A stretch of DNA of 64,000 nucleotides from positions 49,859,220 through 49,923,219 of the forward strand of contig NC_087063.1 in the NCBI RefSeq assembly GCF_963678635.1, given 5' to 3'. This stretch comes from Symsagittifera roscoffensis (Eukaryota > Xenacoelomorpha > Acoela > Convolutidae). The notes beneath the pieces are model-generated. The model had not been told where the DNA came from. It made no database searches and saw nothing but the letters and a program-made list of their open reading frames with translations. Below, piece by piece: positions 1 to 11,390 of the stretch. Both the position numbers and the translations under genes were made by a program. How positions within the stretch are numbered: position 1 is the stretch's first letter; every line of letters begins with the position of its first letter.

Positions 1-1367
1 CCAGTCATTAGACAATTAAAATCTGGACACACTCATAAAACAAAACCCATGAAAGCAGATCACAACTCTAGGCAACAAAACTTTTCTATGATAGATTCGA
101 AAATTCAATAAAACATCCATAAACGAGAACAAAAATTTTTTAGACTACCAAAAATTTGAGTTAAAAATACCCTGTTTACCACTAAGTTTGATACTCATAG
201 CATTTCACATCTCACATGAACGCTGGATTGCAAAATTTGGACTACCAGAAATCCTGGTCACAGATAATGGCACTGAGATCATCAATAATGAAATAATCAC
301 ACTATGCCATCTATATAACATCAAAAACAAACCACTAACATCTCAGCCCCCTTGGACTAATAGTTTAATCGAAGGAATGAACCGTTCACTACAAGAATAC
401 CTCAGATGTATCATCAGTGGAAGCGTTACAAAATATACTGAATGGTCAACAGATTTAAAGTCATTCTCCTTGGCTTACAATTCACAAATGACAACAAACT
501 TAGAACTATCACTTTTGAAATGATTTTTAATTGAAAACAAAAATGTTCACAGCAAACTCCTCAAAAAACACGCAAGAGGTTATTGCCAACCTACAAAAAA
601 AATCAGTTTCTTATAGTCTACCATTATATACACACGATGAAGGCCACTTTCATCACCCACAAATTTCAAAATAAGCCTCCGGCACACATACCGAATGGAT
701 TTTAAACAGATATCAAAAAACACAAAGAAGTTTATCAAAAAGTAGCCAAAAAACTATTACAAAGACAGAATGTTCATTCCTAAATAAATTCACGATTCAC
801 ACCAGCTACAAATTAAAAAATTGGAACATTTGTCCTTATGCCAAATTTTGTAATACAAAAAGGAATATCTAAAAAAAACTACAACCAATCCGAAAAGGAC
901 CATTTCAAATTATTGACAAGCCCTCTGATGTATCATATAAACTTATTGATTCAAATAAAAAAAAACTGTTAAACATAGAAACAGTCTTTTACCATATTAG
1001 CCAAAAGAATACGCTCTTCGCGAGCAAACACAATTATACTCATTTACAGGACTCAAAGTTGTCCATGACAACTCAGACACTAATCAAAAATAAAAAATGA
1101 TATAAATTGTTCACCACAAAACTTAGAAACAAAAAGTGAAGAAAAAACCCGACAAAAATCCCAAGAAAAAAGCAATAAACAAATACCTCAGGAACAAAGA
1201 AAAAACAGAAAATTAGAAGAGAAAAATATACCACAAGAAAAAAAGAAAAATCGCACCAACGACAATCATCGCGACTTCGAAATCAGCCACGAAAAGATTA
1301 CAAAACCTCCAATCTACCATCTAAAATATTGAAGAAAGTTGAATTCCAAAAACCTCATTCTAATTAA
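1..1367 (+). pseudogene. pol: Element A pol fragment: integrase with a large internal deletion
   Basis: This is the end of a pol polyprotein. The reading begins in the linker before integrase (PVIRQLKSG) and ends with KILKKVEFQ, the same C-terminus as in element B. An internal deletion joins the sequence just before the zinc-binding HHCC domain (AFHISH) directly to ERWIAKFGLPEI, so the zinc finger and the first catalytic Asp are missing. The second Asp (TDNGTE) and the catalytic Glu (SLIEGMNRS) remain, inside the open stretch 188-523. After 523 the C-terminal domain is still readable (YALREQTQLYSFTGLK around 1005-1050) but carries many stops and frameshifts. It cannot encode an active integrase. 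Confidence 0.88.
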
Positions 1368-1953
1368 TTATCTCTTTAAACTATGAAAAAAAATAACAAA
1401 TCTTCCTTCCCTTTTCTAAAAACTCTTCCTGACACTCTTGAACAACTAGTTCAACTTTAGCTAATCAGAAGCTATCTAAACATCACCTCATTCCGACACC
1501 ACTTCTTTAGCCGACACTTTGCAAACTTCAAACATACAAGTAACTATAACTAAAAGACCTCCAGGTCAAGAATAAGCAACAAGCTCATATTTGAAAACCG
1601 GAATAAACAAAATCTAAATATTACAACCAACCCTCCCCTATCAATTAGTACAAAGATCAACAATATTGTCGCAACTTAAACTCCAATTTTTCCTTAAGGA
1701 AAAGTATTAAAATAGCCTAAAGAAAAAATAGGACATGATCATTCAGCCTAAGGTACTAATAACTCCTAGATACCCCGATCATCCACTAAATAAAAACAAA
1801 ATCAGGAAGCTCATTCCTAGACCTTCAGACTTCTGTTCACCAAAAAATGCCCATATCCAACCCACTTGTCAAAAACCAATAGATAATCCGACCACACTTA
1901 AATTTTGCCTCAAAAAGAAAAAAAAATTTCGGCTAGAACGAATGAATTCTCGA
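1368..1953 (+). other. Element A spacer between pol and ORF2a
   Basis: This is the junction between pol and the small membrane ORFs. I see no convincing gene. A motif close to AGCCTAAAG occurs twice (about 1716 and 1746) around the palindrome ATGATCAT, and the arrangement recurs in elements C and D. The frame is open from an ATG at 1735, but the other copies have a stop right after the equivalent ATG or lack the frame, so I prefer the conserved ATG at 1954 as the start of the next gene. Confidence 0.5.
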
Positions 1954-2199
1954 ATGCTTTTTTCCAAATCAGTCAAACTTCTTAACAACATAACTTCAAA
2001 ACTTTTGTCAATCCTATCAATCTTTTTTCCAGTAATCATATTTTTCATTATAGATACTTTCGAACTATTTCTCTTTCTCTTCATACTTTTTTGCAGTTTT
2101 TCATATTTTTCTATTCACTCCACAACACCTACCTCAATTTTGCAAAAATTCCTGCCCACCTCCTCAGAAACTATATTTCAACAACTACCTAAATGTTAA
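1954..2199 (+). CDS. ORF2a, small membrane protein (element A copy)
   Basis: This is an 81-aa ORF starting at an ATG found in all four copies (MLFSK here; MLLSR in C and D; MLLSI in B). A short amphipathic N-terminus (about residues 1-25) is followed by two hydrophobic stretches (about 27-55) rich in Phe, Ile and Leu, so the product is probably an integral membrane protein. No family is recognised. Its frame is also open upstream to 1735, but that extension is not conserved. The end overlaps the ATG of ORF2b (2193) by 7 nt, the first link of the overlapping gene chain downstream of pol. This is the only copy besides C in which ORF2a is uninterrupted. Confidence 0.55.
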   Translation: MLFSKSVKLLNNITSKLLSILSIFFPVIIFFIIDTFELFLFLFILFCSFSYFSIHSTTPTSILQKFLPTSSETIFQQLPKC

Positions 2200-2381
2200 G
2201 ACAACTTTTCAAAAAGAAGACATTTTTCTTCTTTAAGTAAAATTTTTCACATTTGTAAAATCCCTAAATCTGACAAAATGCAAATGTATAAAAAAGGCAA
2301 GGATGACTTTTGCACTAGCAACAATACTTTTAATCATTTTCATAGAAAAGTATTATAATCAACATAAGTTTTTTTCTTAGG
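2193..2381 (+). pseudogene. ORF2b, small two-pass membrane protein (broken, element A)
   Basis: This ORF begins at an ATG overlapping the end of ORF2a and soon meets a stop. The second half remains readable at about 2275-2381: a short Cys/Lys-rich loop (KCKCIKK) and then a hydrophobic segment (TFALATILLIIFIE). The same loop and segment occur in B, C and D, and B keeps the whole frame open. By comparison this was a protein of about 65 aa with two membrane segments and a basic, Cys-containing loop. No function can be assigned. Confidence 0.55.
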
Positions 2382-2383
2382 TA

Positions 2384-3519
2384 AAAATTTTAAATAACCT
2401 CTCAACAACCCACACAACAGTCCACACCGACTACGAAATCCCAGGAATCTCCCACAACACAAAATCCAGTCAGACAATTCACCCTAAATTATCAACATTT
2501 ACTTCATTTCAAGAAAACTCATATACATTTGAGGAAAGACATTCACTATTATCAGAACCTTTAGAATCTGTAGTGCGCCACGCACCCCTAAGCAAACCAC
2601 AATACGAACCAACATATAATATATACCCTTCTCTTCAGCAAGACCTTAATAGAACAAGCCATCTAAGTCAAAACCAAAATACATCCACCAGAAAATAGAC
2701 AAATTATACATCCAAGACAAAACAGAAGTCTTATAACTCCCAGAGTTCTTTTTAATATACCCTCATCACCAACCCCAAAATCTCTAGATCTTTCAGTAGT
2801 ACAATTCAAAGAACCCCTCACCATTATAATCTACCTCATAAACACTCCAAACATACCATCGGATTACTTAGGATCAACCCCACATCTAAACAATTTCTTG
2901 AAAATCCCTTCAACCCCCCACACAACGTCTCCCACATTTGATGACACAAGCTTTCACTCAAGGTGAACCAAATTTAGTAAACGACCCAATAGATATCTCG
3001 TCAGATACATTCTTGTCACTATCAGACACCCTCTCACTTCCTTGAACCCTTTTAATAAGTCAGACCTCAACAACATCATTTCCTCCAAATTTTCCTACAA
3101 ATTTAGACAATAGATATAAGGAACATTTAACCAATAATATACCCCTACGATTAAATTGAAATACACTTCTAGCAACCCTCCGTTATTTGGTCAACACCTC
3201 GACAGTAATAGACTACAAAAACTGGGCTTTCAACAGATTACAATATAGACACGATATTCACGAAGACAAACAGGAACACAACATACAAATTCTTACACAA
3301 GACAGCCTGACACTTAAATTTGAAATAAGAGTAAAACTAAACAATTTCGTACATCATCCTCTCCCCTTAGATCCACCAAATATAACAGCTCAATCATTAC
3401 CTCCCCCATTTATCACTACAGAAATTATCTAAAAATACGATAGATTTACAAAACAGACACTTGGATACATCACATTCTATAATCCGTATTCAGGACTATC
3501 CCACGCATGTAATTTTTAA
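2384..3519 (+). pseudogene. ORF3, proline-rich protein (broken, element A)
   Basis: This is a degenerate copy of the gene upstream of env. The recognisable parts are a Thr/Pro-rich start, the motif SYTFEERHSLLSEPLES near 2520-2570, and the conserved C-terminal region at 3187-3432 (NWAFNRLQYRHDIHEDKQ, HHPLPLDPPNITAQSLPP, PFITTEII). It ends with ITFYNPYSGLS and a stop at 3517-3519. Several in-frame stops and frameshifts lie between these parts. No start codon is visible in any copy. The product matches no family I recognise. Confidence 0.6.
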
Positions 3520-6100
3520 TTAACCTTCTCTTTCAAACCCTAGTCTCTTTTAATTTTTCAGAATCAACAAATCATAAAAACCCTTCCCCTTGAACAGGAC
3601 CCCAAGATTTACTAGTCACACACTATGATTATGAAGAAAATGAACGAAAAACACCACAAAAATACGCCATAAACCAAGTAACTCAACGCGAATCCGAACC
3701 ACAAGGAATAGAAACATCGGATATAAAAGCCACACTTTATTCAAAAGCCCGAGCTATAACATTCACAGGATACAAGTTAACAGCAACACTCTCAGAGAAA
3801 AAAGTACCTTCTTCCCAAGTCTCAAATGGAAACAAAAATATACTTGATTCTGAATCTTTCTATCAAAGTTATAAAGAAGAAACTTTTACATTTTAGTCCT
3901 GAAGATTGTAAAAACAAACCTAACCGATTAAAAATAACCACGAATAAAGGCACAAACCAAAAATTGGTAAGTTTTCAAGTTTTTCCTGACTTTGCACATC
4001 AAGCGGAGTTTGAAAGATACCAATGTCATATAAAATTGGAAAACAAATACCCATTCCACGGCGCACATGGACAATTAACTTATGATCTTCATGATAAAAA
4101 TTGATACCACACCTTGGAATAAACAACCCTTCTAACTGCAAAGCTGACACAAAAAACAAAGGTTATCAGGAAGTTATGTTTTTTGATTTGAAAATTCAAT
4201 TAGAAAAAGTACAATTAATACGAGATTTGAAAGACGACACTATGATTTATCAAGGAATACGATTACCTTGTAAAAACTATCAAGGATATTGAGATCTAAC
4301 AACAAGAACACTAGCAACAATTTCCAGAATACACGCAAAACTGATCAATTTTCATCAAAAATACTTTATTGAACCCATCCCGTATGATAAAGTAAACCCT
4401 GCAAAAATCCGACAAAATAATCAACGTTTCAACGATATCAATAATAAAGAAAACAAATTGACACGTTTTCAAATCTACCAGAAATAGAACTCGCTTGCAA
4501 GTATAACAATCCACTTTATAAAACACAAAACTCAGATCTTCTTGACGAATAGGAAAAAGGTTTCGACATGAACACAGGAAAATTACTTCTTAAACCAAAT
4601 CTAACACATTACATTTCAAATAGTTACAAAAACTCATACATCCCAGCAACATTTCTAAAAAACACAGGAAGAACTGGTGAAAAATTTCAACCACAAGACA
4701 AAAGCAGTACACGCTTACAAGAACTACCACTTATGAACAATACCTAATTTGCTGCATTTCACTATGACATCCATCTAGACATGAAATAAGACTATACAAT
4801 GAGAAGAATTTTTCGAGAAATGTCAGTCCACTTAGACATGAAATTAGACTATACAATAAGTAGAATTTTTCAAGAAATGTCACTATCAGAACTAGAAAAG
4901 CTCCATCAGTTATGTGAACTTGAACGAACACAAATTTTATAATCACTTGCACTTGCAGTATTGCAATTACCTTATGCAGGATATTTGTTGTCAGGAAATA
5001 GATCAAATTTTATCGACTACGAAGGAATTATATTATGGTACTACCTATGTACGAAAAGAGTATCACCATTATATGTATTTGAAGACAAAAGATGTTACAA
5101 AAGAATCCCCATATTCTACGAGAAAAAAGTACATTTTGTTGACGTATTTTTGGGATACAGCTGTCCCATATGCATCTGAAAATAGCCACAATGTTGTACA
5201 GTTAAACCACGATAAAGACTAATATTATCTTCTCACACCATATCCTACACTTATGCCCATTAAAGAAATTTTCAACAGAAAGTTTTAAAGCTATTACTAG
5301 AAACCCAAATGTAGATTTACAACCAATAGGAATATACTCTAGATCAGATATACAACACCACATCCGCACAAAACAGTTTTTAAGAAATCCTTACAAAAAT
5401 GGACAATACAAAGACAATCCATTGACCAAAACTTAAGAAAGCTTGCAGAAACCGCGGGATTTTCAGACATCTATACATAAGACTACAGTGGATACTTTAA
5501 AGATATAAAAAAGCAAATTTATCTCAACGGTGAATCTTTAGTTTTGTTAGTTTGAAAAATGAACTCTCGCCTTTATAGGATGGCCCTACTACATCTTAGA
5601 AAGATTGACTATAATAAATGCAAGGTTTATTTTTTTGGTTTTCTGTTTTGATTATTGAAAGGAATTTAGAATACATATGCAATACGCACTCAAGTAAATA
5701 AACAAGCAAGTGTAGCACGCATATTTGTCGCAGGATTTTTCGGAAAGTTTTCAACCTCAATTAACAAAAACTTTTTAGACGCTCAAATAAGTAATTTTAA
5801 TAAAAAACTATCAACCACACCTAATGCATATGATAGTTCACAAGACACTAGAAATACGACATCTACTGCACCACAATTACACACTTTACAAACTAACCAT
5901 CCATCATCTTTAGTACCACGAAATTACAGGAAAATAGGCCTAACGGAGCACATCTCTATAAGTCATAGAAATCCACAAAGTCCAGTTACCCACATTATAG
6001 CACAGTAACCAAGTGTAGAAGAAACGTATGAAAGATTATAGAACAGCCAGAAACCACTAGTTTCCGTTTTCAGAACAACCATCTTTTTAGCCCACGATGA
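3507..6100 (+). pseudogene. env: Envelope glycoprotein gene (broken, element A)
   Basis: This is an env relic. The start region overlaps the end of ORF3 by 13 nt, but here the ATG is followed at once by a stop. Readable blocks in order are DLLVTHYDYEENE near 3610, the conserved GAHGQLTYDLHDKNW region near 4065-4105, the ILQLPYAGYLLSGNRSNF region near 4960-5015, FYEKKVHFVD near 5115, the membrane-anchor region GWPYYILERLTI near 5580-5620, and a long cytoplasmic tail that reaches the stop at 6098-6100. A 57-bp in-frame tandem duplication lies at 4772-4885. Stops and frameshifts are numerous. The tail ends in the local reading SPR-stop, where the stop overlaps the ORF4 ATG. Confidence 0.75.
4772..4885 (+). 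repeat. 57-bp tandem duplication inside env of element A
   Basis: Two diverged 57-bp units (4772-4828 and 4829-4885) repeat the reading HLDMK...DYT...RIF.EMS. The length is a multiple of three, so the frame is kept. Elements B, C and D have a single unit here. Confidence 0.75.
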
Positions 6101-7828
6101 GCCGTCAAATTGGATCCCTCGACCGTTCTCTTTCATACCCATCCAACTTCCAACGTCCTTCTCAGATCTCACCACTTTTTGATTTCACTCCTCACCCTGA
6201 GCCATCATATACTAATAATTAACAATTCAGACGACACTTCCACGAACACAATTTTTGACACAATTTCGTAATTTAACAACTCTGATATTGAAACAACAGA
6301 TGAATTTGCAGACTACGAGCCGAACCCATCCACTTTTTCCGAACCCCCCTTTCAACCCCTACATACCCAAATTCCCCATGAACCTTCTTCAGCCCCTTTA
6401 TCTTACACTGATGCAACCCCATATTACTCCCCAATGACCAGCGACCCATATGACCACTCTAGCCCCGTTGATACAGAACTCGAAAACGATTTAGATAACT
6501 TCAAAACCCTTCCACAATAGCTACAACAACCTAATACACTAACCATTCATCACCTCTCACAAACCATGACATCCTCAGAATTCTCCAACTCCCCATCCAC
6601 TACTGGAGAATCCCGAGCCCACCAAGTATTTAAACGAAAACTCCCCAAGAACCCATTCCCTTCTAACCCTCGACCAGCTCAAACATTTTCGAATCATCTC
6701 CTTCATACTAACACAAAAGAATTTCTCCAAGTGCGCTTGCCAGTTTTTCCACAATAGACTTACGATGACTCAATTCCTAACAACGGTCAACCGAATTATG
6801 TTAACAAAAATGCCTTATTCCCCACACTTTCTTGGACCTCACATTATCATTTCAGTAACCCATTATCACTTCCACTATACAAAAATCCAGACGACAATGA
6901 ATTATGTCAAACTAGACTATATCACTTAACCACAGCACTTCATGAAAAACAATTCACAACCATCGGATTAAACCAAAACTAAATAGATTCACTGCACAAT
7001 AAGCTAACCAATTTACCATTAACCATTATGATCACGCCATTGCACGATCCAATGAAGATACCTTTATAGATGACGATACCAACGCTCACCGCCAACTAAC
7101 TGAAAAAATTTCATCAAATCACAATATGTATTTACTATCAACTGCATGAATAAAAACAATGATCACATTATATCCACAGCACTTTGCGACACACAAGCCT
7201 ACGAATCCTAATTCTGTAAATTTAACCATTTTTCATTAACTTTTAATTTCCTAACAAGAAAAGAACGTGACTTACACTGCTCACATCAAATCATGTTACG
7301 CACAAAACAAACTCATATATACACTTACTATGATTTCGTACAACACCATTACACAACTAATACACCATCACGAAACCCACAACATCGATTTCACTTTATT
7401 AATTTCAAAAACAATTCAACAGTCTTCTCAACCTTCACACATTGTATTAAAGACACTAACATGCAAGGAATCCTTAGAAACTACGACCCTATCCGACTAA
7501 TGTATACATTCTGCCCTTAACCAGAACTTTTAACGTGGATGAAGCCCGTCCACTAATTGTCCCTCACGGATATATACAGCCCGTTGAAATCCCAATCCTA
7601 GAATACATTCAAAACATTAAATATAATCATAAGCTTTATAATCTAATCGAAAACACACCGCATGAATTCTCACCAAGTAGTGAAGAGCACAAGATCATCA
7701 AAGCACGTGAATTGCTTTGGTGGCCACTACTGCAAACTAAATATATCACCTGCTTATTTGCTAAACTTTTAACAACACCGAACGTCATTCACAATTTTTT
7801 CCCAAATGGATTTTTTGCTGACGATTAA
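6097..7828 (+). pseudogene. ORF4, accessory gene downstream of env (broken, element A)
   Basis: This gene starts at an ATG inside the sequence CGATGAGC, which is also the stop of env. The N-terminus MSRQIGSLDRS is nearly identical in all four elements, which supports this start. Ser/Thr/Pro- and Asp-rich sequence follows (about 6120-6560), then a basic motif (VFKRKLPKNPFPS near 6630) and a C-terminal region with LRTKQTHIYTYYDFVQ near 7293 and PHGYIQPVEIPILEYI near 7565. The last 97 codons (7535-7828) are open to the normal end. Stops at about 6219 and elsewhere break the rest. No family is recognised. Confidence 0.65.
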
Positions 7829-9418
7829 GTAAGTATAATTATGTATCTTACACTAATAAATTCAAAGCACAAATAAGCATTCTTTATATAGGTTTCACTT
7901 TCTTTTTTAGATCTCAACACAAAATCATCTAAGACAAACAAAAAACAAATAAAAAAATGAAAACTCTTTTCTTAAAAAATCTAAACTCGTAATAACAAAT
8001 CGCAGTACAATTGAAACGGAGCAAATTTTTCCCCAAATAGTAATAAATTAATAAATTTTTTTTACCAAGCAGTAAACTCATAAATTAAATTCCCCAAAAG
8101 CAGTAAAAATAAAATCTCAACGCAGTAAATTCATAAAAAACCGCAGATAAATTGAAAAAATACTAAATTTTTACAAAACGCTTCTCCTATAAATTTGAAC
8201 AATTCACTCGCCCATAAACATTTTCCACAATCGCACAGCTCGCCCACGAAGAATGGTTTAAATAGAGAACTTTATGTTTCAACTTTCACTGATAACAACT
8301 CTAACCAGTTTTTACACGTTGCAAACTTTCCTTTAACTCGGTTGGAAGGAATTATATAGTACACTCAATAACCAACGCAGCTTACTAACGTCACAAACCA
8401 CACACTAATAGCATGAATAAGAAAGAAAAACCCACGGTTTCCAAACCAGATTAAAACCAGATTAAAACTGGATAACTTATTCTTTTGAAAACCACTTTCA
8501 AGTCTTACAACAAACAAAAAAACTCAAAAAAGTCGAAAAACAAAACCAAGCCAAATGATTCGAGTTTTGAGAAAAGGACACACCAAAACAAAAAGAAAAA
8601 AAGTAATTAAAACGAAACAAAAGGTTGAACACAAAAAGAGACTCTGCACAGAGAGACTTCAAAAATCTACCCCACTACTGGCTTCACCAACAAGAGGGAC
8701 GTCCTGAGCAAGCTCTATAGCCGGCCTAACCCACCGCGCTACACCACGCTTCTTGACCCAAACTCTACTTTTGCCAAGAGTTGCTCTAGGGTGAGCGACT
8801 CTTAAAAAATAGCTGAACTAATATAAAAACGCTTTTGCGATAGCAATTAATAACAAATCACAACTAAAACTAAATTAACAAAGAAAATTATGTAGGTAAA
8901 CGATAAATGCAGTATGTATAGATTTCAAAAAGCCCAAAAACGAGCAGCAAAGGAGACGACAATCCAATCACATTCCAACTTCGGAATGGCAAATCTATTC
9001 GATTTGCTGCCTAAAGTCACTACCTCAAAGGATTTAAAGTATGGACTCATAATCGCAGCGAAGGAAACCCATTGAACCTGACCAATGGCCATCTCGATGT
9101 TGACTACACGTTCAGATCCTAGTCACTTGACACTTCACACGGAAAAGTCAAAATTCACCCTTCTCATAGTCTCGCTTTAAACTTGACGAAATCGATACAT
9201 CATTGCATCGATCAGAAGTCATGACACAATGACCCAAGAGTACCACGATCACCCATCTCGAGATACGAACATGAGCCTTTCCCTCCGTCAAACTCAAACG
9301 GACACACTTCTCCTTTCTCCATCAAGTCAATGATCGCAGCTTCAATAAAAAACTACATCACCCGTCCTTCACTACATTACACATTTGAGAACTTAAAACT
9401 CTCTAAAACCCGGATGAG
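7829..9418 (+). other. Element A 3' untranslated region
   Basis: This is about 1.6 kb between ORF4 and the LTR without a convincing gene. About 8030-8170 holds several scattered copies of a motif close to GCAGTAAATTCAT, also found in B and, inverted, in C and D. Conserved blocks follow: CTCGCCCACGAA near 8240, CCTTTAACTCGGTTGGAA near 8330, and a GC-rich block with CTATAGCCGGCCTAACCCACC near 8715-8737. At about 9050-9120 lies a block similar to the region that is open on the antisense strand in C and D. Confidence 0.65.
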
Positions 9419-9659
9419 TGGACCCAGTTCTAAACTTGAACTTATAATTGGTTATAAATATAATTTGCTATTCCTATGAAATAGTCCTATCTAATCAATC
9501 ATATTCCATCTCTAAGCTTTGCACTTTTTTGTAAGTGCTGAAACTACTTATAGTTTCAGCACCAGAGCAATTTGAATTAAACTTAGAATACAGTTGCTCT
9601 CCTTCCGGCAACTAACTCGAATAAATCAGTATACACTAGATCTATTGAGACTAGGAGAT
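9419..9659 (+). repeat. Element A 3' LTR, first part (interrupted)
   Basis: The LTR starts with TGGACCCAG after CGGATGAG, where all copies have a similar C/G/A-rich tract. It carries the conserved hairpin at 9535-9562 (12-bp stem starting GTGCTGAAACTA, loop CTTA). It stops at AGACTAGGAGAT, where element B is inserted. The remaining LTR sequence, ATATAAGAGTAAG onward, follows element B at 24479. Confidence 0.92.
9656..9659. repeat. Target-site duplication AGAT, left copy
   Basis: AGAT directly precedes the first TG of the element B 5' LTR. The matching copy is at 24475-24478, directly after the last CA of its 3' LTR. Removing B and one AGAT restores a continuous element A LTR. Confidence 0.92.
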
Positions 9660-10068
9660 TGGAACCAGATATAAACTATATTTATTCTTTGGTATTACAT
9701 TGGATATTTTATCTCTATAAAATATTTAATATTAACCAATCACGATCCATCTAACTAACAATCCACTTATTTGTAAGTGCTGAATTTACTTGTAAATTCA
9801 GCACCAGAGAGATTTGAATTTAACTTAGAAATTTGTTACCTCTCCCAGAGAACTTTAGCAATCGAAAAAACCAGTATACTCTAGATCTATTGAGCCTAGC
9901 AGAGACTAGTTAAACACGCTGAGACTAGTGAATATAAGAGTAAGATTAGGATCGGTATTAGACTAAGAAGTTGCACGAATCTATCCGGCCGAAAACAAGA
10001 TGGCGTGACGAGCAGACGGTGTACCCTATCCGAAATTACTCTATGAGTTACACAACGAACATAACTCA
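9660..10068 (+). repeat. Element B 5' LTR
   Basis: It starts TGGAACCAGATATAAAC and ends CATAACTCA. A perfect hairpin lies at 9777-9804: the 13-nt arm GTGCTGAATTTAC, TT, then its exact complement. The 3' half contains the block TATCCGGCCGAAAA, conserved in all LTRs of the family. Confidence 0.95.
9777..9804 (+). promoter_or_regulatory. LTR hairpin (element B 5' LTR)
   Basis: This is a perfect 13-bp inverted repeat with a 2-nt centre. Equivalent hairpins are at 9535-9562, 24183-24210, 27366-27393, 42454-42481, 46613-46640 and 50553-50580. Arm positions vary between copies in pairs that keep complementarity. The role is unknown. Confidence 0.8.
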
Positions 10069-10070
10069 TC

Positions 10071-10080
10071 TGGTGCGACC
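10071..10080 (+). other. Primer-binding site of element B
   Basis: TGGTGCGACC lies 2 bp downstream of the 5' LTR. TGG at this place is the usual complement of a tRNA CCA end. The same ten bases, inverted, follow the LTRs of C at 27110-27119, 42209-42218 and 46383-46392. I cannot name the tRNA. Confidence 0.8.
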
Positions 10081-10165
10081 ATAAGTCTCGCTCAAGACCT
10101 TAGAAAATACCAAATTAGTTTAGAACTAACAGATAAGATTAGAATTAGACAAAAATATTATCAAA

Positions 10166-11390
10166 ATGTTACATGATAATAACCTAATTGAAATGTCTCT
10201 ACAACTCAATAGTTCAGAACCGCTATTCCGAACAATAATAGAATTGCCAGGCATTGGAAGAAGATCTCGGAAATAGCATTGCCGAATGTAGACAAAAACA
10301 GCAAGATAACCAAAACAAACCACAAAAGCACAAAGATCCAAACAAATCATTCTACCAATACATGAAAAAGGATCAAAATTTACCAAACAAAAATATACAT
10401 AGTAATAACAGCTCTGGTAAACCACTCCCAAATAATTCAAATTACTCAAGAAACCAATCACCCTATAACTGTATTTATAGAGGTAGATCACCAGAACAAA
10501 GAATTCTACGAAATTTCTCACAAAATAGATAGGGTCGATCAAATAGCCAAATTAACCAGTATAGAAACAACTATTCACGATCAAATTCAAACAGAAAAGA
10601 CTTTTTTGATACCAGTTCCCATTCAAATTCTAGGAATAGACACTATTCAAACGATAGATCACGTAATTCATCATACAAAAGAAATAGAAACAAACTACTC
10701 GAATAACAGAATTAGAACATATTCAAATGACAGAAACCAACGTTACCAAAACGACAGATCAAGAAACAATTCCTATAACAGATCTAACTATCAAGGAAAC
10801 AATAACAATTACTATAATAGGTCACGAAACAACTCACAAAATAGGAATCCCAACTATAATAATCAAAGAAATTATTCTCAATCCCCTTATCGAAACAACA
10901 ATCGTTACCCTGATTCCCAACACAAATATAGAAGTAACACGCCAAAACATCAGCGACAAATTAATCAGGTACAAACAACTGAAGAAACAACTTCAGACCC
11001 CTCTGGTATTGACAACACAGAAAGTAACGAACTACAATTAAATCACCTGAATTGTGAATCAACAGACAGCGAGAGTGATACAAATAATACTATCTCAGTT
11101 AAAATGATCACAGTCGAAAACGACTACGAACCCAATATATACGAACAACCCTTTAGTTCACACATTTACGAAAAACAATCGGAACTTCTTCAAGACTACT
11201 ATACTAAACCCATAAGAAACGATGTATCAATTGCACAGAATGTAAACGAAATAAATACTGTAGTCAATAACGAAAGACAACGCTCAAGTACAAATCACAT
11301 TTACCAAAATATACAAAAAGAACAGCCAAGAGAAAAAATTTGGACAAACCCATTTCTCTTAGAAAGCCCAAAAATTAAAGAATATCAACC
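10166..11390 (+). pseudogene. gag: gag of element B, capsid deleted
   Basis: The region opens with the ORF0 start (MLHDNNLIEMSLQLN, ATG at 10166) and within about 110 bp is fused to the nucleocapsid-like part, so the capsid domain seen in C at 40634-41017 is gone. The junction near 10270-10280 brings GNSIAECRQKQ next to ORF0. In C this motif belongs to a degenerate zinc knuckle (C..YG.SIAEC, lacking the second Cys and the His). A long Asn/Arg/Ser/Tyr-rich stretch follows (repeats like YSNDR, NRSRNN, at about 10600-10960), typical of a nucleic-acid-binding tail, then an acidic linker leading into protease. Stops near 10276 and 10531 break the frame. Confidence 0.8.

Larger units (their letters stand above)
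1..9659 (+). mobile_element. LTR retroelement A, 3' part (continues at 24479-24602)
   Basis: This is the 3' half of an env-bearing Ty3/gypsy-type element. It starts inside the integrase region at the window edge and runs through ORF2a, ORF2b, ORF3, env, ORF4 and the 3' UTR into a 3' LTR. The LTR begins with TG at 9419 and is interrupted at 9659 by element B; its missing end lies after B at 24479-24602. Every gene is broken by stops, frameshifts or deletions. It must predate element B, which sits inside its LTR. Confidence 0.9.

Noticed and set aside
10126-10542. 138-codon ORF on the - strand
   Set aside because: It is antisense to the gag region of B, and the sense strand shows the conserved gag reading. 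It has no counterpart in C.
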